This document shows, piece after piece, positions 27,944-37,583 of a DNA stretch of 64,000 nt. Position 1 is the stretch's first letter. Each line of letters begins with the position of its first letter. Below the pieces are notes generated by a model that was given only the letters and a program-made list of their open reading frames with translations, was not told where the DNA came from and ran no database searches. Origin of the DNA: Salinicola corii (GTDB lineage Bacteria > Pseudomonadota > Gammaproteobacteria > Pseudomonadales > Halomonadaceae). A program made the translations under genes and the position numbers. Where the stretch lies: NCBI RefSeq assembly GCF_008298015.1, contig NZ_VTPX01000013.1, positions 32,405 to 96,404 on the forward strand, in the 5' to 3' direction.

Positions 27944-29956
27944 GTGACGCGTTTTCCCAATCTCTTTCGTCCTTTGCAAGTTGGCTCGCTAACGCTGCGC
28001 AACCGCGTGGTGATGGGGTCGATGCATACCAACCTGGAAGAAGCACCGAACGGTTTCGAGCGTCTGGCGGCGTTCTACGCGGAAAGGGCACGTCATGGGG
28101 TGGGGTTGATCGTCACCGGTGGCATTTCGCCCAACCCCGAGGGGGCGGTCTTTCAGGGCGCCGCCAAGCTCACCGACGAGGCCGAAGCCGAGCAGCATCG
28201 CCCGGTGGTGGAAGCTGTCCACGCACACGGCGCGCATATCTGCCTGCAGATTCTGCACGCGGGCCGCTATGCCTACTCCCCGGATCTGGTGGCGCCCTCG
28301 GCGATCGCCGCACCGATCAATCGGTTCGTGCCGCGGGCATTGAGTGGCGACGAGGTCGAACGCCAGATCGACGACTTCGTGCGCTGCGCCAGGTTGGCGC
28401 AGCGCGCGGGGTACGACGGCGTCGAGATCATGGGCTCGGAAGGTTACCTGATCAATCAGTTCCTGTGCCGCCGTACCAACCATCGCGATGACGCCTGGGG
28501 TGGCGACGCGCGGCATCGCAGCCGGTTCGCGCTCGAGATCGTGCGCCGGGTCCGTGAAGCCTGCGGCACGGGTTTTCTGTTGATCTTCCGACTGTCGATG
28601 ATCGATCTGGTCGAGGATGGCAGTACCCGTGACGAGATCGTGGCGCTGGCGCTGGCGGTCGAGCAAGCCGGGGCGGATGTGATCAACAGCGGGATCGGCT
28701 GGCACGAGGCGCGGGTGCCGACCATCGTGACCAGCGTGCCGCGCGCCGCCTTCGTGGTCGTCGGCCGGGCGGCGCGCGAGGCGGTCTCGATACCGCTGAT
28801 CGCGACCAACCGTATCAACATGCCGGCGGTGGCGGAGACCGTACTGGCCGGCGGGCATGCCGACCTGGTCTCTATGGCGCGCCCCTTTCTGGCCGATCCG
28901 GCATGGGTGACCAAGGCCGAGCAGGGGCGGGTCGACGAGATCAATACCTGCATCGCCTGCAATCAGGCCTGTCTCGATCACACCTTCAAGGGCAAGCTGA
29001 CCTCCTGCCTGGTCAACCCGCGCGCCTGTCACGAGACGGAACTGACGCTGTCGCCGGCCGCGACTTCCAAGCGGGTCGCCGTGGTCGGAGCGGGCCCGGC
29101 GGGGCTGGCCGCGGCCACGGCCTGCTCCGAACGCGGGCATCGAGTGACGCTGTTCGAGCGTGATCCGGAGATCGGCGGCCAGTTCCGGTTGGCACAGCGC
29201 ATACCCGGGAAGGAGGAGTTCGCCGAGACGCTGCGTTACTTCGCGACCCGGTTGGCGCTGCTTGGCGTGGAGCTGCGCCTCAACGCGGAAGCCGGGGTCC
29301 AGCAGTTGCAGGATTTCGACGAGATCGTCATCGCCACCGGCGTCAGGCCCCGCGAACTCGAACTGGAGGGGATCGATCACCCCAGCGTGATCTCCTATCC
29401 CATGGCGATCCAGCATCCGGAGCGCGTCGGCCGTCGGGTCGCGATCATCGGCGCCGGCGGGATCGGCTTCGATGTGGCGGAGCTGCTCTCCCACGCCGAG
29501 CAGCCGGCACTGGATCCCGAACGCTGGTGCGACGAATGGGGCGTGGATCTGAGCGTCGAACGCCCCGGCGGTCTGAAGGCGCGGCTGCCGCCTGCCGTGC
29601 CGCGCCAGATCACCCTGTTGCAACGCAAGACCGGAAAGCCAGGCGCCGGGCTCGGCGTCACCACCGGCTGGGTGCATCGGGCGGCGCTGCGGGCGCGTCA
29701 GGTCGAGACGCTGTCGGGATGCACCTACCACCGAGTGGATGACGCTGGGTTGCATGTCAGTGTCGATGGTGAGCCCCGCTCGCTGGCGGTCGATACCGTC
29801 GTGATCTGCGCCGGGCAGGAGTCGCAGCAGGCGCTTTACGAGGCGATGCAGGGATTTGGCGTGGGGGTTCACCGTATCGGCGGAGCCGAGCGCGCCGCGG
29901 AGATCGATGCCAAGCGGGCCATCGACCAGGGAGTGCGGCTGGCAGCGACCTTGTGA
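27944..29956 (+). CDS. fadH: NADPH-dependent 2,4-dienoyl-CoA reductase/NADH:flavin oxidoreductase
   Basis: A 670-residue iron-sulfur flavoenzyme like FadH, which reduces 2,4-dienoyl-CoA in the breakdown of unsaturated fatty acids. The N-terminal old-yellow-enzyme barrel (FMN) spans about residues 1-330. The 4Fe-4S ligands are Cys336, Cys339, Cys343 and Cys355. The FAD/NAD domains follow, with AVVGAGPAGLAAATA and AIIGAGGIGFDVAELL. The GTG at 27944 is the only start that includes the conserved FPNLFRPLQVGSLTLRNR segment. The relative TMA dehydrogenase family is less likely from length and spacing. Confidence 0.87.
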   Translation: MTRFPNLFRPLQVGSLTLRNRVVMGSMHTNLEEAPNGFERLAAFYAERARHGVGLIVTGGISPNPEGAVFQGAAKLTDEAEAEQHRPVVEAVHAHGAHICLQILHAGRYAYSPDLVAPSAIAAPINRFVPRALSGDEVERQIDDFVRCARLAQRAGYDGVEIMGSEGYLINQFLCRRTNHRDDAWGGDARHRSRFALEIVRRVREACGTGFLLIFRLSMIDLVEDGSTRDEIVALALAVEQAGADVINSGIGWHEARVPTIVTSVPRAAFVVVGRAAREAVSIPLIATNRINMPAVAETVLAGGHADLVSMARPFLADPAWVTKAEQGRVDEINTCIACNQACLDHTFKGKLTSCLVNPRACHETELTLSPAATSKRVAVVGAGPAGLAAATACSERGHRVTLFERDPEIGGQFRLAQRIPGKEEFAETLRYFATRLALLGVELRLNAEAGVQQLQDFDEIVIATGVRPRELELEGIDHPSVISYPMAIQHPERVGRRVAIIGAGGIGFDVAELLSHAEQPALDPERWCDEWGVDLSVERPGGLKARLPPAVPRQITLLQRKTGKPGAGLGVTTGWVHRAALRARQVETLSGCTYHRVDDAGLHVSVDGEPRSLAVDTVVICAGQESQQALYEAMQGFGVGVHRIGGAERAAEIDAKRAIDQGVRLAATL

Positions 29957-30221
29957 GCGCGAGCCGGGTTTGCGTTGAGTCAGCGTGAATGGCCGGGTCC
30001 CGCACGCTGCCGATAGGCAAGAGCAGATGTTAGACTCGGGCGTTCACCAGTGAGCGCGAGCCGGGCGACGGCGACCCCGTCGCTGACTGGGTCGCGCTTC
30101 TTGTTATTCAGGCTGCCATGGTTTCGACCGTCATGCCTGACCCTCGGAAAACGCGGACTCTGCACGCCGTGACCGGCCCGAGTCGCTTTTCTCGATGGAG
30201 GGATCGTACAAGGACCCCCAG

Positions 30222-31271
30222 ATGACATCCGATTGTAGCCCTCGCTATCTGGCGAGCGACAACACTTCCGGCATCTGCCCGGAAGCCCTCGATTACCTGA
30301 TCCGGGCAAACGCCAGCGACGATCTCGCCTACGGCAACGATGCCTGGACCCATCGCGCCGCGGATCGTTTCCGCGAGCTTTTCGATTACGACTGCGACGT
30401 CTTCTTCGTCTTCAACGGTACGGCCGCCAATTCGCTCTCGCTGGCGGCGCTGGGGCAGAGCTACCACAGCGTGATCTGCCACGAACTGGCCCATATCGAG
30501 ACCGACGAGTGCGGCGGGCCGGAGTTTTTCTCCAACGGCTCCAAGTTGCTGACCAGCCCCGGTGAAAACGGCAAGCTGACGCCCGAGGGGATCGAGCGTC
30601 TCGTGGTCAAGCGTAACGATATCCACTATCCCAAGCCGCGGGTGGTCTCGATCACTCAGGCCACCGAAGTGGGGACGGTCTATTCCCGCGAGGAGCTGCT
30701 GGCGATTCGTACCGTCGCCGACAAGTACGATCTGCGCGTGCACATGGATGGCGCGCGCTTCGCCAATGCCTGCAGTGCGCTGGATGCCTCGCCTGCCGAG
30801 CTGACCTGGCAGGCCGGCGTCGATGTGCTCTGCTTTTCCGGCACCAAGAATGGCTTGCCGATGGGCGAGGCGATCCTGTTCTTCAACAAGGAGCTGGCCG
30901 AGGATTTCGCCTATCGCTGCAAGCAGGCGGGACAGTTGGCTTCCAAGATGCGTTTCATCGCCGCGCCCTGGCTGGGCCTGCTGGAATCCGGTGCCTGGCG
31001 GCGCAATGCCGATCACGCCAACGCCATGGCTCGCTATCTCGCCGACGGCCTGGCATCGCTTCCCGGCGCGTCGCTGATGTTTCCGACCCAGGCCAACAGC
31101 GTATTCGTGAGCCTACCGGAACCGGTCATCTCCCAACTGCGCGCCCAGGGCTGGACTTTCTATACTTTCATCGGGGCTGGTGGGGCACGTTTCGTCTGCT
31201 CCTGGAACACGACCTCCGAGCTGCTCGATCAACTGCTGGCTGACGCTCGCGCCGCCTTCGACGCACCCTGA
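30222..31271 (+). CDS. ltaE: Low-specificity L-threonine aldolase
   Basis: A 349-residue PLP enzyme that splits L-threonine or allo-threonine into glycine and acetaldehyde. The N-terminal segment LASDNTSGICPEAL, the VFNGTAANSLSL phosphate-binding turn, HMDGARFANA with the PLP-contacting Asp, and Lys209 in FSGTKNGLP as the Schiff-base lysine are all present. ATG 30222 is preferred since AAGGA lies seven bases before it; ATG 30195 adds nine unsupported codons. The gap upstream contains a 16-bp direct repeat reported separately. Confidence 0.93.
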   Translation: MTSDCSPRYLASDNTSGICPEALDYLIRANASDDLAYGNDAWTHRAADRFRELFDYDCDVFFVFNGTAANSLSLAALGQSYHSVICHELAHIETDECGGPEFFSNGSKLLTSPGENGKLTPEGIERLVVKRNDIHYPKPRVVSITQATEVGTVYSREELLAIRTVADKYDLRVHMDGARFANACSALDASPAELTWQAGVDVLCFSGTKNGLPMGEAILFFNKELAEDFAYRCKQAGQLASKMRFIAAPWLGLLESGAWRRNADHANAMARYLADGLASLPGASLMFPTQANSVFVSLPEPVISQLRAQGWTFYTFIGAGGARFVCSWNTTSELLDQLLADARAAFDAP

Positions 31272-31396
31272 CGGGTACCGGCGCCCGATCCCCTCGGGCG
31301 CCGATCGGGCCTCGCCATGCCCGCGATGAACCGCGAGCGAATTTGTCCCGACTTTTCTATGAGTTACAGATGCCTGCGGTAACCGACGCATTTTGT

Positions 31397-31419
31397 CGAT
31401 GCAAATTCCCCGTGCATCG
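31397..31419. promoter_or_regulatory. NtrC-like enhancer palindrome
   Basis: CGATGCA and TGCATCG are perfect inverted arms separated by nine bases. The inner TGCA-N9-TGCA has the spacing of the enterobacterial NtrC site, and the right half CGTGCA is close to its RGTGCA. The left half TGCAAA is weaker. Confidence 0.4.
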
Positions 31420-31540
31420 AAACCGGATCGTGGTAGCGTGTTCTAAAGCGTGTATTTCGACGCTGCGTTGAAAAGACTCGCAAAATGGGTCTTCCCGACG
31501 CTTCGTGCATCTGTCTATGCTGATAGTCAGCTAGCCCGGC

Positions 31541-31555
31541 TGGCAGGGCGTTCGC
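31541..31555 (+). promoter_or_regulatory. Candidate sigma-54 promoter of prkA
   Basis: TGGCAGGGCGTTCGC has the invariant GG at 31542-31543 and GC at 31554-31555 exactly ten bases apart, preceded by C. It matches most of TGGCACG-N4-TTGC. The start would fall near 31567, just before the ribosome site. The same bases form a small GGGCG/CGCCC hairpin, an alternative reading. Confidence 0.5.
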
Positions 31556-31590
31556 CCTGAGCGGTTGGGGGTCACGACCAGGAGGCTTCC

Positions 31591-33513
31591 ATGAGCATCT
31601 TCGATCACGTGCAGAGCCGTTACGAGCAGGTTCAACAGGAAGAGATGAGCCTGCAGGAATATCTAGAGCTGTGCCGGAAGGATCCCCGTGTCTACGCCAA
31701 CGCTGCCGAGCGGATGCTGGACGCCATCGGGGAGCCCGAAACGATCGATACGGCCAAGGACTCTCGCCTGTCGCGTATCTTTTCCAACAAGGTCATTCGT
31801 CGCTATCCCGCCTTTGCCGAGTTCTACGGCATGGAAGAGTCGATCGAGCAGATCGTCGCCTACTTTCGTCACGCCGCCCAGGGGCTCGAGGAGCGCAAGC
31901 AGATCCTCTATCTGCTGGGGCCGGTCGGTGGTGGCAAGTCGTCGCTTGCCGAACGCCTGAAGCTGCTGATGGAGCGCGTCCCGTTCTATGCGATCAAGGA
32001 TTCGCCAGTCTACGAATCACCGTTGGGGCTGTTCTCCCCGGAAGAGGATGGCGAACTGCTCGAGAAGGAGTACAACATCCCGCAGCGCCATCTACGCGGC
32101 CCGATGTCGCCCTGGGCGGCTAAGCGACTCAAGGAGTATGGTGGTGACCTGTCGCAGTTCCGGGTGGTGCGCCTGCATCCCTCGCGCCTCAACCAGATCG
32201 CGGTCTCCAAGACCGAGCCCGGGGACGAGAACAATCAGGACATCTCGTCGCTGGTGGGCAAGGTCGATATCCGCCAACTGGAGCTCTATTCCCAGGACGA
32301 TCCGGACGCCTACAGCTTCTCCGGTGGCCTGTGCAAGGCCAACCAGGGGCTGATGGAGTTCGTCGAGATGTTCAAGGCGCCGATCAAGGTGCTGCATCCG
32401 CTGCTGACGGCTACCCAGGAAGGCAACTACAACCCCACCGAGGGCATGGGCGCGATCCCTTTCGGCGGTATCATCATGGCCCACTCCAACGAGAGCGAGT
32501 GGCAGCAGTTTCGCAACAACCGTAACAACGAGGCGTTCCTCGACCGTGTCTATATCGTCAAGGTACCTTACTGCCTGCGTGTTTCCGAAGAGATCAAAAT
32601 CTACCAGAAGCTGCTCGAGCACTCCTCGCTCGACGAGGCGCCTTGCGCGCCGGATACGTTGCGCATGCTGGCGCAGTTCTCGGTGCTTTCGCGACTCAAG
32701 GAGCCGGAGAATTCCAGCATCTATTCCAAGATGCGCGTCTATGACGGCGAGAACCTGAAGGATACCGATCCCAAGGCCAAGTCGATTCAAGAGTATCGTG
32801 ATGCCGCCGGCGTTGACGAAGGGATGAACGGGCTCTCCACACGGTTCGCGTTCAAGATCCTCTCCAAGGTGTTCAACTTCGACGCTCACGAGATCGCTGC
32901 CAATCCGGTGCATCTGCTCTACGTGCTGGAGCAGGCGCTGGAGCGCGAGCAGTTGCCGAAGGAGACCCACGAGCGCTACCTGCGTTTCATCAAGGAGTAC
33001 CTGGCGCCGCGCTACGTCGACTTCATCGGCAAGGAGATCCAGACCGCCTATCTCGAGTCCTACACCGAATATGGCCAGAACATCTTCGACCGCTATGTCA
33101 CCTATGCCGATTTCTGGATCCAGGACCAGGAGTACCGCGACCCGGAGACCGGCGAGCTGTTCGACCGGCAGTCGCTCAACGAGGATCTCGAGAAGATCGA
33201 GAAGCCGGCCGGCATCTCGAATCCCAAGGATTTCCGTCATGAGGTGGTCAACTTCGTGCTGCGGGCGCGGGCGCACAACAATGGCATGAACCCCAGCTGG
33301 CAGTCGTACGAAAAACTCCGCGGGGTGATCGAGCACAAGATGTTCGCCAACACCGAGGAGCTGCTGCCGGTGATCTCGTTCAACGCCAAGGCGTCGGCGT
33401 CCGATCAGCGCAAGCATGAGGATTTCGTCGATCGCATGGTGCAGCGCGGTTACACCGAGAAGCAAGTGCGGCTGCTGTCGGAATGGTATTTGCGGGTGCG
33501 CAAGTCGCACTGA
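31591..33513 (+). CDS. prkA: PrkA-family serine protein kinase (YeaG)
   Basis: A 640-residue AAA-like protein with a Walker A GPVGGGKSSL (Lys116) in the N-terminal PrkA AAA domain and a C-terminal PrkA kinase-like domain from about residue 390. YeaG helps cells adapt to long nitrogen starvation and other stresses in E. coli, and autophosphorylation has been reported. CAGGAGG precedes the ATG. It is the first gene of prkA-yeaH-ycgB, all on the same strand with gaps of about 110 and 45 bases. Sequence upstream suggests sigma-54 control. Confidence 0.95.
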   Translation: MSIFDHVQSRYEQVQQEEMSLQEYLELCRKDPRVYANAAERMLDAIGEPETIDTAKDSRLSRIFSNKVIRRYPAFAEFYGMEESIEQIVAYFRHAAQGLEERKQILYLLGPVGGGKSSLAERLKLLMERVPFYAIKDSPVYESPLGLFSPEEDGELLEKEYNIPQRHLRGPMSPWAAKRLKEYGGDLSQFRVVRLHPSRLNQIAVSKTEPGDENNQDISSLVGKVDIRQLELYSQDDPDAYSFSGGLCKANQGLMEFVEMFKAPIKVLHPLLTATQEGNYNPTEGMGAIPFGGIIMAHSNESEWQQFRNNRNNEAFLDRVYIVKVPYCLRVSEEIKIYQKLLEHSSLDEAPCAPDTLRMLAQFSVLSRLKEPENSSIYSKMRVYDGENLKDTDPKAKSIQEYRDAAGVDEGMNGLSTRFAFKILSKVFNFDAHEIAANPVHLLYVLEQALEREQLPKETHERYLRFIKEYLAPRYVDFIGKEIQTAYLESYTEYGQNIFDRYVTYADFWIQDQEYRDPETGELFDRQSLNEDLEKIEKPAGISNPKDFRHEVVNFVLRARAHNNGMNPSWQSYEKLRGVIEHKMFANTEELLPVISFNAKASASDQRKHEDFVDRMVQRGYTEKQVRLLSEWYLRVRKSH

Positions 33514-33624
33514 ACGATCTTAAGTCGATGTCAGCGGAGCGGGGTCGCGAATCGAACTCCGCGCCTTGAGGCAGGGGCCACATTGCCGGGCGGTCGCTGT
33601 CGCAGTCAGCCTGCGGGAGGTGCC

Positions 33625-34905
33625 ATGAGCTACTTCATCGATCGACGCCCCAACGCGCGCCACAAAAGTGCCGTGAATCGTCAGCGATTCCTGCAGCGCT
33701 ATCGCTCCCACATCAAGCGTGCCGTGGAAGAGTCGGTGAACCGGCGCTCGATCACCGATATGGAGCGCGGCGAGAAAGTCTCCATCCCTGCCAAGGATAT
33801 CTCCGAACCTTCGTTTCAGCATGGCCCGGGTGGTCGGCGAACGGTCGTGAGTCCGGGCAACAGGGAGTTTGCCGAGGGGGACCGGTTGCGGCGACCCGGC
33901 GGTGGCGGTGGGCAGGGTAGCGGCGATGGGCAGGCGGGAAATCAAGGCGAGGGCATGGATGAGTTCGCGTTCTCGCTGTCTCGGGAAGAGTTTCTCGATT
34001 TCGTCTTCGATGGTCTGGAGCTGCCACATCTCGAGCGCAAGCAATTGCAGGTGTTGGAAGAGACTCGCCCGGTGCGGGCGGGTATTTCCAAGGAAGGCGT
34101 GCCGGCGCGCATCAATATCGTCCGTTCGATGCGCGAAGCCCAGGCCCGGCGTATCGGCATGCGCGCGCCGCTGAAACGCGCCCTGCGCGAGGCGCAGGAG
34201 GCGCTCGAAGCCGAAGAGCGCAAGGATCCTGTACTGCGTAACCCGGCGCGTATCGATGAATTGAAATCCGAGATCGTGCGCCTGGAAAAGCGGATCGGGT
34301 CGATCCCGTTCCTGGACACCTACGATCTACGCTACAACCACCTCACGCATCAACCAATGCCGTCGAATCAGGCGGTGATGTTCTGCATCATGGACGTTTC
34401 CGGTTCGATGACCCAGGCGCACAAGGACATCGGCAAGCGATTCTTCCTGCTGCTCTATCTGTTCCTCGAGCGCAATTACGAGAAGGTCGAACTGGTTTTC
34501 GTGCGCCACCACACCGTGGCCAAGGAGGTGGACGAGGAGGAGTTCTTCTATTCCCGGGAAACCGGCGGCACCATCGTTTCCAGTGCGTTGACGTTGGTCG
34601 ACAGCATCATCGAGGCGCGCTACTCGCCGGAGCAGTGGAATCTTTACGTGGCGCAGGCCAGCGATGGAGACAACTGGGACGATGATTCGTCCACCTGTCT
34701 CGAGTTGCTCGACGAGTCTCTGATGCGCAAGTTGCAGTACTTCACTTACGTGGAGATCACGCCTCACGCACACCAGGCGCTGTGGGAAGCCTATGAAACG
34801 GTCAGGGCGGCCTACCCCGAGCGTTTCGCCATGCAGCAGATCGTCCAGGCGGAAGATATCTATCCGGTTTTCCGTGAGCTTTTCCGCCAGCGAGCGAAGG
34901 GGTGA
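33625..34905 (+). CDS. yeaH: YeaH/DUF444 protein with von Willebrand A-like domain
   Basis: A 426-residue DUF444 protein. The N-terminal part is basic ([23 protein letters not shown]), followed by a glycine-rich low-complexity stretch near residues 90-112. The C-terminal half is a VWA-like fold with the metal-binding motif DVSGSMT at residue 257. It is always paired with PrkA and is thought to work with it, possibly as a partner or substrate. GGGAGG precedes the ATG at 33625. A longer frame from 33583 has no ribosome site. Confidence 0.93.
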   Translation: MSYFIDRRPNARHKSAVNRQRFLQRYRSHIKRAVEESVNRRSITDMERGEKVSIPAKDISEPSFQHGPGGRRTVVSPGNREFAEGDRLRRPGGGGGQGSGDGQAGNQGEGMDEFAFSLSREEFLDFVFDGLELPHLERKQLQVLEETRPVRAGISKEGVPARINIVRSMREAQARRIGMRAPLKRALREAQEALEAEERKDPVLRNPARIDELKSEIVRLEKRIGSIPFLDTYDLRYNHLTHQPMPSNQAVMFCIMDVSGSMTQAHKDIGKRFFLLLYLFLERNYEKVELVFVRHHTVAKEVDEEEFFYSRETGGTIVSSALTLVDSIIEARYSPEQWNLYVAQASDGDNWDDDSSTCLELLDESLMRKLQYFTYVEITPHAHQALWEAYETVRAAYPERFAMQQIVQAEDIYPVFRELFRQRAKG

Positions 34906-34949
34906 TCGGAAAGGCCTGGCGACGTAACGCAGCGAGGAGATAGAGAGCG

Positions 34950-36506
34950 ATGACGCGACGCAAGCCCATTGCCACCGGATCGGACTGGAACTTCGAGGCG
35001 CTGGAGGTCTACGAACGCGCCATTGGAGAACTGGCCCGGGAGTATCGGCTGGATACCTATCCCAATCAGATCGAGATCATCACTTCCGAACAGATGATGG
35101 ATGCCTACGCCAGCGTGGGCATGCCGATCGGCTATCACCACTGGTCGTTCGGCAAGCAGTTTCTGTCGGTGGAGCAGGCCTATCGTCGGGGACAGATGGG
35201 GTTGGCCTACGAACTGGTGATCAACTCCGACCCCTGCATCGCCTATCTGATGGAGGAGAACTCGCTGATGATGCAGGTGCTGGTCATTGCGCACGCCTGT
35301 TATGGCCACAACTCGTTCTTCAAGGGCAACTACCTGTTCCGCACCTGGACGGACGCTTCGGCGATCGTCGATTATCTCGTCTTCGCCCGCAAGTATGTCG
35401 CCAAGTGCGAAGAGCGGCATGGTGTCGAGGCGGTCGAGCAGCTTCTCGACGCCTGTCACGCACTGCAGAATTATGGCGTCGACCGCTACAAGCGTCCGTC
35501 GCCGATCTCCGCCGAGGAGGAGGTGCGGCGTCAGGATGAGCGCGAGGCCTATCTTCAGACCCAGGTCAACCGCCTCTGGAGCACGATCCCGGCCCCGGCC
35601 AGTGGCTTGGTTCAGCAGCCGTCAAACGACCTCGAGAACGATCCCCTGGGACTGCACAGGCATGACCGCTACCCCAGCGAGCCCCAGGAAAATCTGCTCT
35701 ATTTTCTGGAAAAAAATGCGCCGTTGCTGGAGCCATGGCAGCGCGAAATCGTGCGTATCGTGCGCAAGCTGGCTCAGTATTTCTATCCGCAGCGCCAGAC
35801 TCAGGTCATGAACGAAGGCTGGGCGACGTTCTGGCACTATACGCTGATGAATCGCTTGTACGACGACGGGCTGATCGACGAAGGCATCATGCTGGAGTTT
35901 CTGCAGTCCCACACTTCCGTGGTCAGCCAACCGGGTTTCGACAGCCCCTATTTCAACGGCATCAATCCCTATGCACTGGGGTTTGCGATGTTCAGCGACA
36001 TCCAGCGCATCTGTCAGGCACCCACCGACGAGGATCGCGAGTGGTTCCCGGATATCGCCGGTAGCGACTGGCTGGAGACGTTGCATTTCGCGATGCACAA
36101 CTTCAAGGACGAGTCGTTTATCCAGCAGTTCCTGTCGCCCAAGGTGATCCGCGATCTCAAGTTGTTCAGTCTGATCGATGACGATCGCGACGACAGTCTT
36201 CAGATCGAGGCGATTCACGACGATCGAGGTTACCGACGCATCCGCGAGGCGCTGAGTGTGCAGTACGCGTTGTCGGCCCGAGAGCCCAATATCCAGGTCT
36301 GGGAAGCCGATATCCGCGGTGATCGTTCGTTAACACTGCACCATGTGCAGGATCGCCGTCGACCCTTGGCACAGAGCTTGTTCCCGGTCATGCGCCATCT
36401 GCATCAACTGTGGGGATTTCCTGTCAAGCTTGAATCCATGGAGGGAGGGGAAGTCGTGCGTCGCTATCAGTGGCCGATTCCGGAGCCGACTCACGAGTCG
36501 GCATGA
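34950..36506 (+). CDS. ycgB: SpoVR family protein (YcgB)
   Basis: A 518-residue SpoVR/YcgB protein, named after a Bacillus spore cortex gene but widespread in non-sporing bacteria. Conserved stretches visible are YPNQIEIITSEQMMDAY, HACYGHNSFFKGNYLF with its His residues, and NEGWATFWHY. It follows yeaH at 44 bases with a GAGGAGA site, completing the conserved prkA-yeaH-ycgB stress operon. The biochemical role is unknown. Confidence 0.94.
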   Translation: MTRRKPIATGSDWNFEALEVYERAIGELAREYRLDTYPNQIEIITSEQMMDAYASVGMPIGYHHWSFGKQFLSVEQAYRRGQMGLAYELVINSDPCIAYLMEENSLMMQVLVIAHACYGHNSFFKGNYLFRTWTDASAIVDYLVFARKYVAKCEERHGVEAVEQLLDACHALQNYGVDRYKRPSPISAEEEVRRQDEREAYLQTQVNRLWSTIPAPASGLVQQPSNDLENDPLGLHRHDRYPSEPQENLLYFLEKNAPLLEPWQREIVRIVRKLAQYFYPQRQTQVMNEGWATFWHYTLMNRLYDDGLIDEGIMLEFLQSHTSVVSQPGFDSPYFNGINPYALGFAMFSDIQRICQAPTDEDREWFPDIAGSDWLETLHFAMHNFKDESFIQQFLSPKVIRDLKLFSLIDDDRDDSLQIEAIHDDRGYRRIREALSVQYALSAREPNIQVWEADIRGDRSLTLHHVQDRRRPLAQSLFPVMRHLHQLWGFPVKLESMEGGEVVRRYQWPIPEPTHESA

Positions 36507-36537
36507 CCTCTGCGTCCAAGGAGGGGAGGGGGCGGTT

Positions 36538-36894
36538 TCAGGGCGTGCTGGCCGTCCAGCCGCTACACCAGCCGCTCTTGGCGACCCGGTGGTCGGGAAA
36601 CAGGCCGCATGCTTGACTCGACGCGGTGAAGAAGTCGCAGTTGCCGCAACGACGACCCGCCTGGTAGGCGGGATTGCCCTGTGCGTTCGAGGCGTCCTCG
36701 ACATAATCGAGCGCCTTGGCTTGGTAGGCATTCGGGTCCAGCATCGGCTTGTCCTGCGCCATGGCGGGCAGCCCCTGCCATCCGAACAGCAGCAGGCCGG
36801 AGGCGCACATGCCGTGACGAAGAAAGCGCCGGCGCCCCTCGTCGTTCGGCGGCCCGCCGGCCTCTTTCGCCATCTTTCCCGCCGATTCATGCAT
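36538..36894 (-). CDS. High-potential iron-sulfur protein (HiPIP)
   Basis: A 118-residue exported electron carrier. A twin-arginine signal (RRRFLRHG at residues 21-28, hydrophobic stretch, cleavage near AMA) directs the folded protein to the periplasm. The mature part has the four cluster ligands Cys83, Cys86, Cys96 and Cys110 with the usual CGNC and GWCSGW context. HiPIPs donate electrons in respiration, and in photosynthesis in other groups. It is convergent with ycgB, 31 bases away, and no respiratory partner is next to it. The exact start (Met1 or Met8) does not change the mature protein. Confidence 0.92.
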   Translation of the reverse strand: MHESAGKMAKEAGGPPNDEGRRRFLRHGMCASGLLLFGWQGLPAMAQDKPMLDPNAYQAKALDYVEDASNAQGNPAYQAGRRCGNCDFFTASSQACGLFPDHRVAKSGWCSGWTASTP

Positions 36895-37040
36895 GACCAG
36901 TCTCCGGTTCGTTGTCTTGCCGCCTGCCTCTTCTGTATGACTGGAAGTATGCGATGTGTCGTGACATTGTCACAAGACATCCGCAGCAGCCATCTGCTGC
37001 CGGGTGACATCGCCATTCATGGTGCCACCAAGGGTCGACT

Positions 37041-37517
37041 ATGCGCTATGTCCAGTTTTTGACCGATCATGGAGAGATGATGCTGGTGGGAGACGAGCAG
37101 GGCTTGCGCGAATTGCGCCTCCCCCGGAGTTCTCGTTCCGGGGCGCCGGCGTCGACCTGGCAGGAGGACGCCGGCTTCTTTGCTCAGGCGCGGGCCGAGC
37201 TCGAAGCTTACCTGGCAGGGAGGCGTCGGAGTTTCAATGTCACTCTGGCGCCCGAGGGGAGCGATTTCCAGCTCCAGGTCTGGCAGGGCCTGTTGCGCAT
37301 CCCCTACGGCAAGACCAGCACCTATGGCGAGATGGCGCATCGTCTGGGCAAGGATGGCGCGGCTCAGGCCATCGGCGGTGCGGTGGGGGCCAATCCGCTG
37401 CCGTTGTTCATTCCCTGTCACCGGGTCGTCGCCGCCAGAGGAATGGGGGGCTACAGCGGTGGTGAGACGCTGAAGCGCGCGCTGCTGACGCTGGAAGGCG
37501 GTTGGTCCGGGAGCTGA
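37041..37517 (+). CDS. ogt: Methylated-DNA-protein-cysteine methyltransferase
   Basis: A 158-residue single-use repair protein that takes the methyl group from O6-methylguanine onto Cys126 in the PCHRV motif. The helix-turn-helix part around IPYGKTSTYGEMAHRLG and the Asn of GANPLPLFIPCHRV are normal. It lacks the Ada N-terminal regulatory domain, so it is the Ogt type. It is followed 66 bases later by a stand-alone Lrp-type domain gene on the same strand. Confidence 0.94.
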   Translation: MRYVQFLTDHGEMMLVGDEQGLRELRLPRSSRSGAPASTWQEDAGFFAQARAELEAYLAGRRRSFNVTLAPEGSDFQLQVWQGLLRIPYGKTSTYGEMAHRLGKDGAAQAIGGAVGANPLPLFIPCHRVVAARGMGGYSGGETLKRALLTLEGGWSGS

Positions 37518-37583
37518 TATACTCGCGCCGGATCATTCATTCTTCGGGCCTCGCGAAAGGCCGAACGCCGGTGGGAGAGGGAA

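Larger units (their letters stand above)
31272..31590 (+). promoter_or_regulatory. Control region upstream of prkA
   Basis: This 319-base gap holds no gene. It contains a TGCA-N9-TGCA palindrome at 31400-31416 and a GG-N10-GC sigma-54-like element at 31541-31555, followed by CAGGAGG before the prkA start. The spacing of the two elements, roughly 130-150 bases, is that of enhancer-dependent promoters. Confidence 0.5.

Noticed and set aside
27989..29872. A 627-codon open frame opposite fadH
   Set aside because: Antisense shadow with His/Asp/Arg-rich low-complexity composition and no family resemblance; fadH has intact flavin and Fe-S motifs.
32092..33510. A 472-codon open frame opposite prkA
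   Set aside because: Antisense shadow; begins and ends inside prkA and has no ribosome site.
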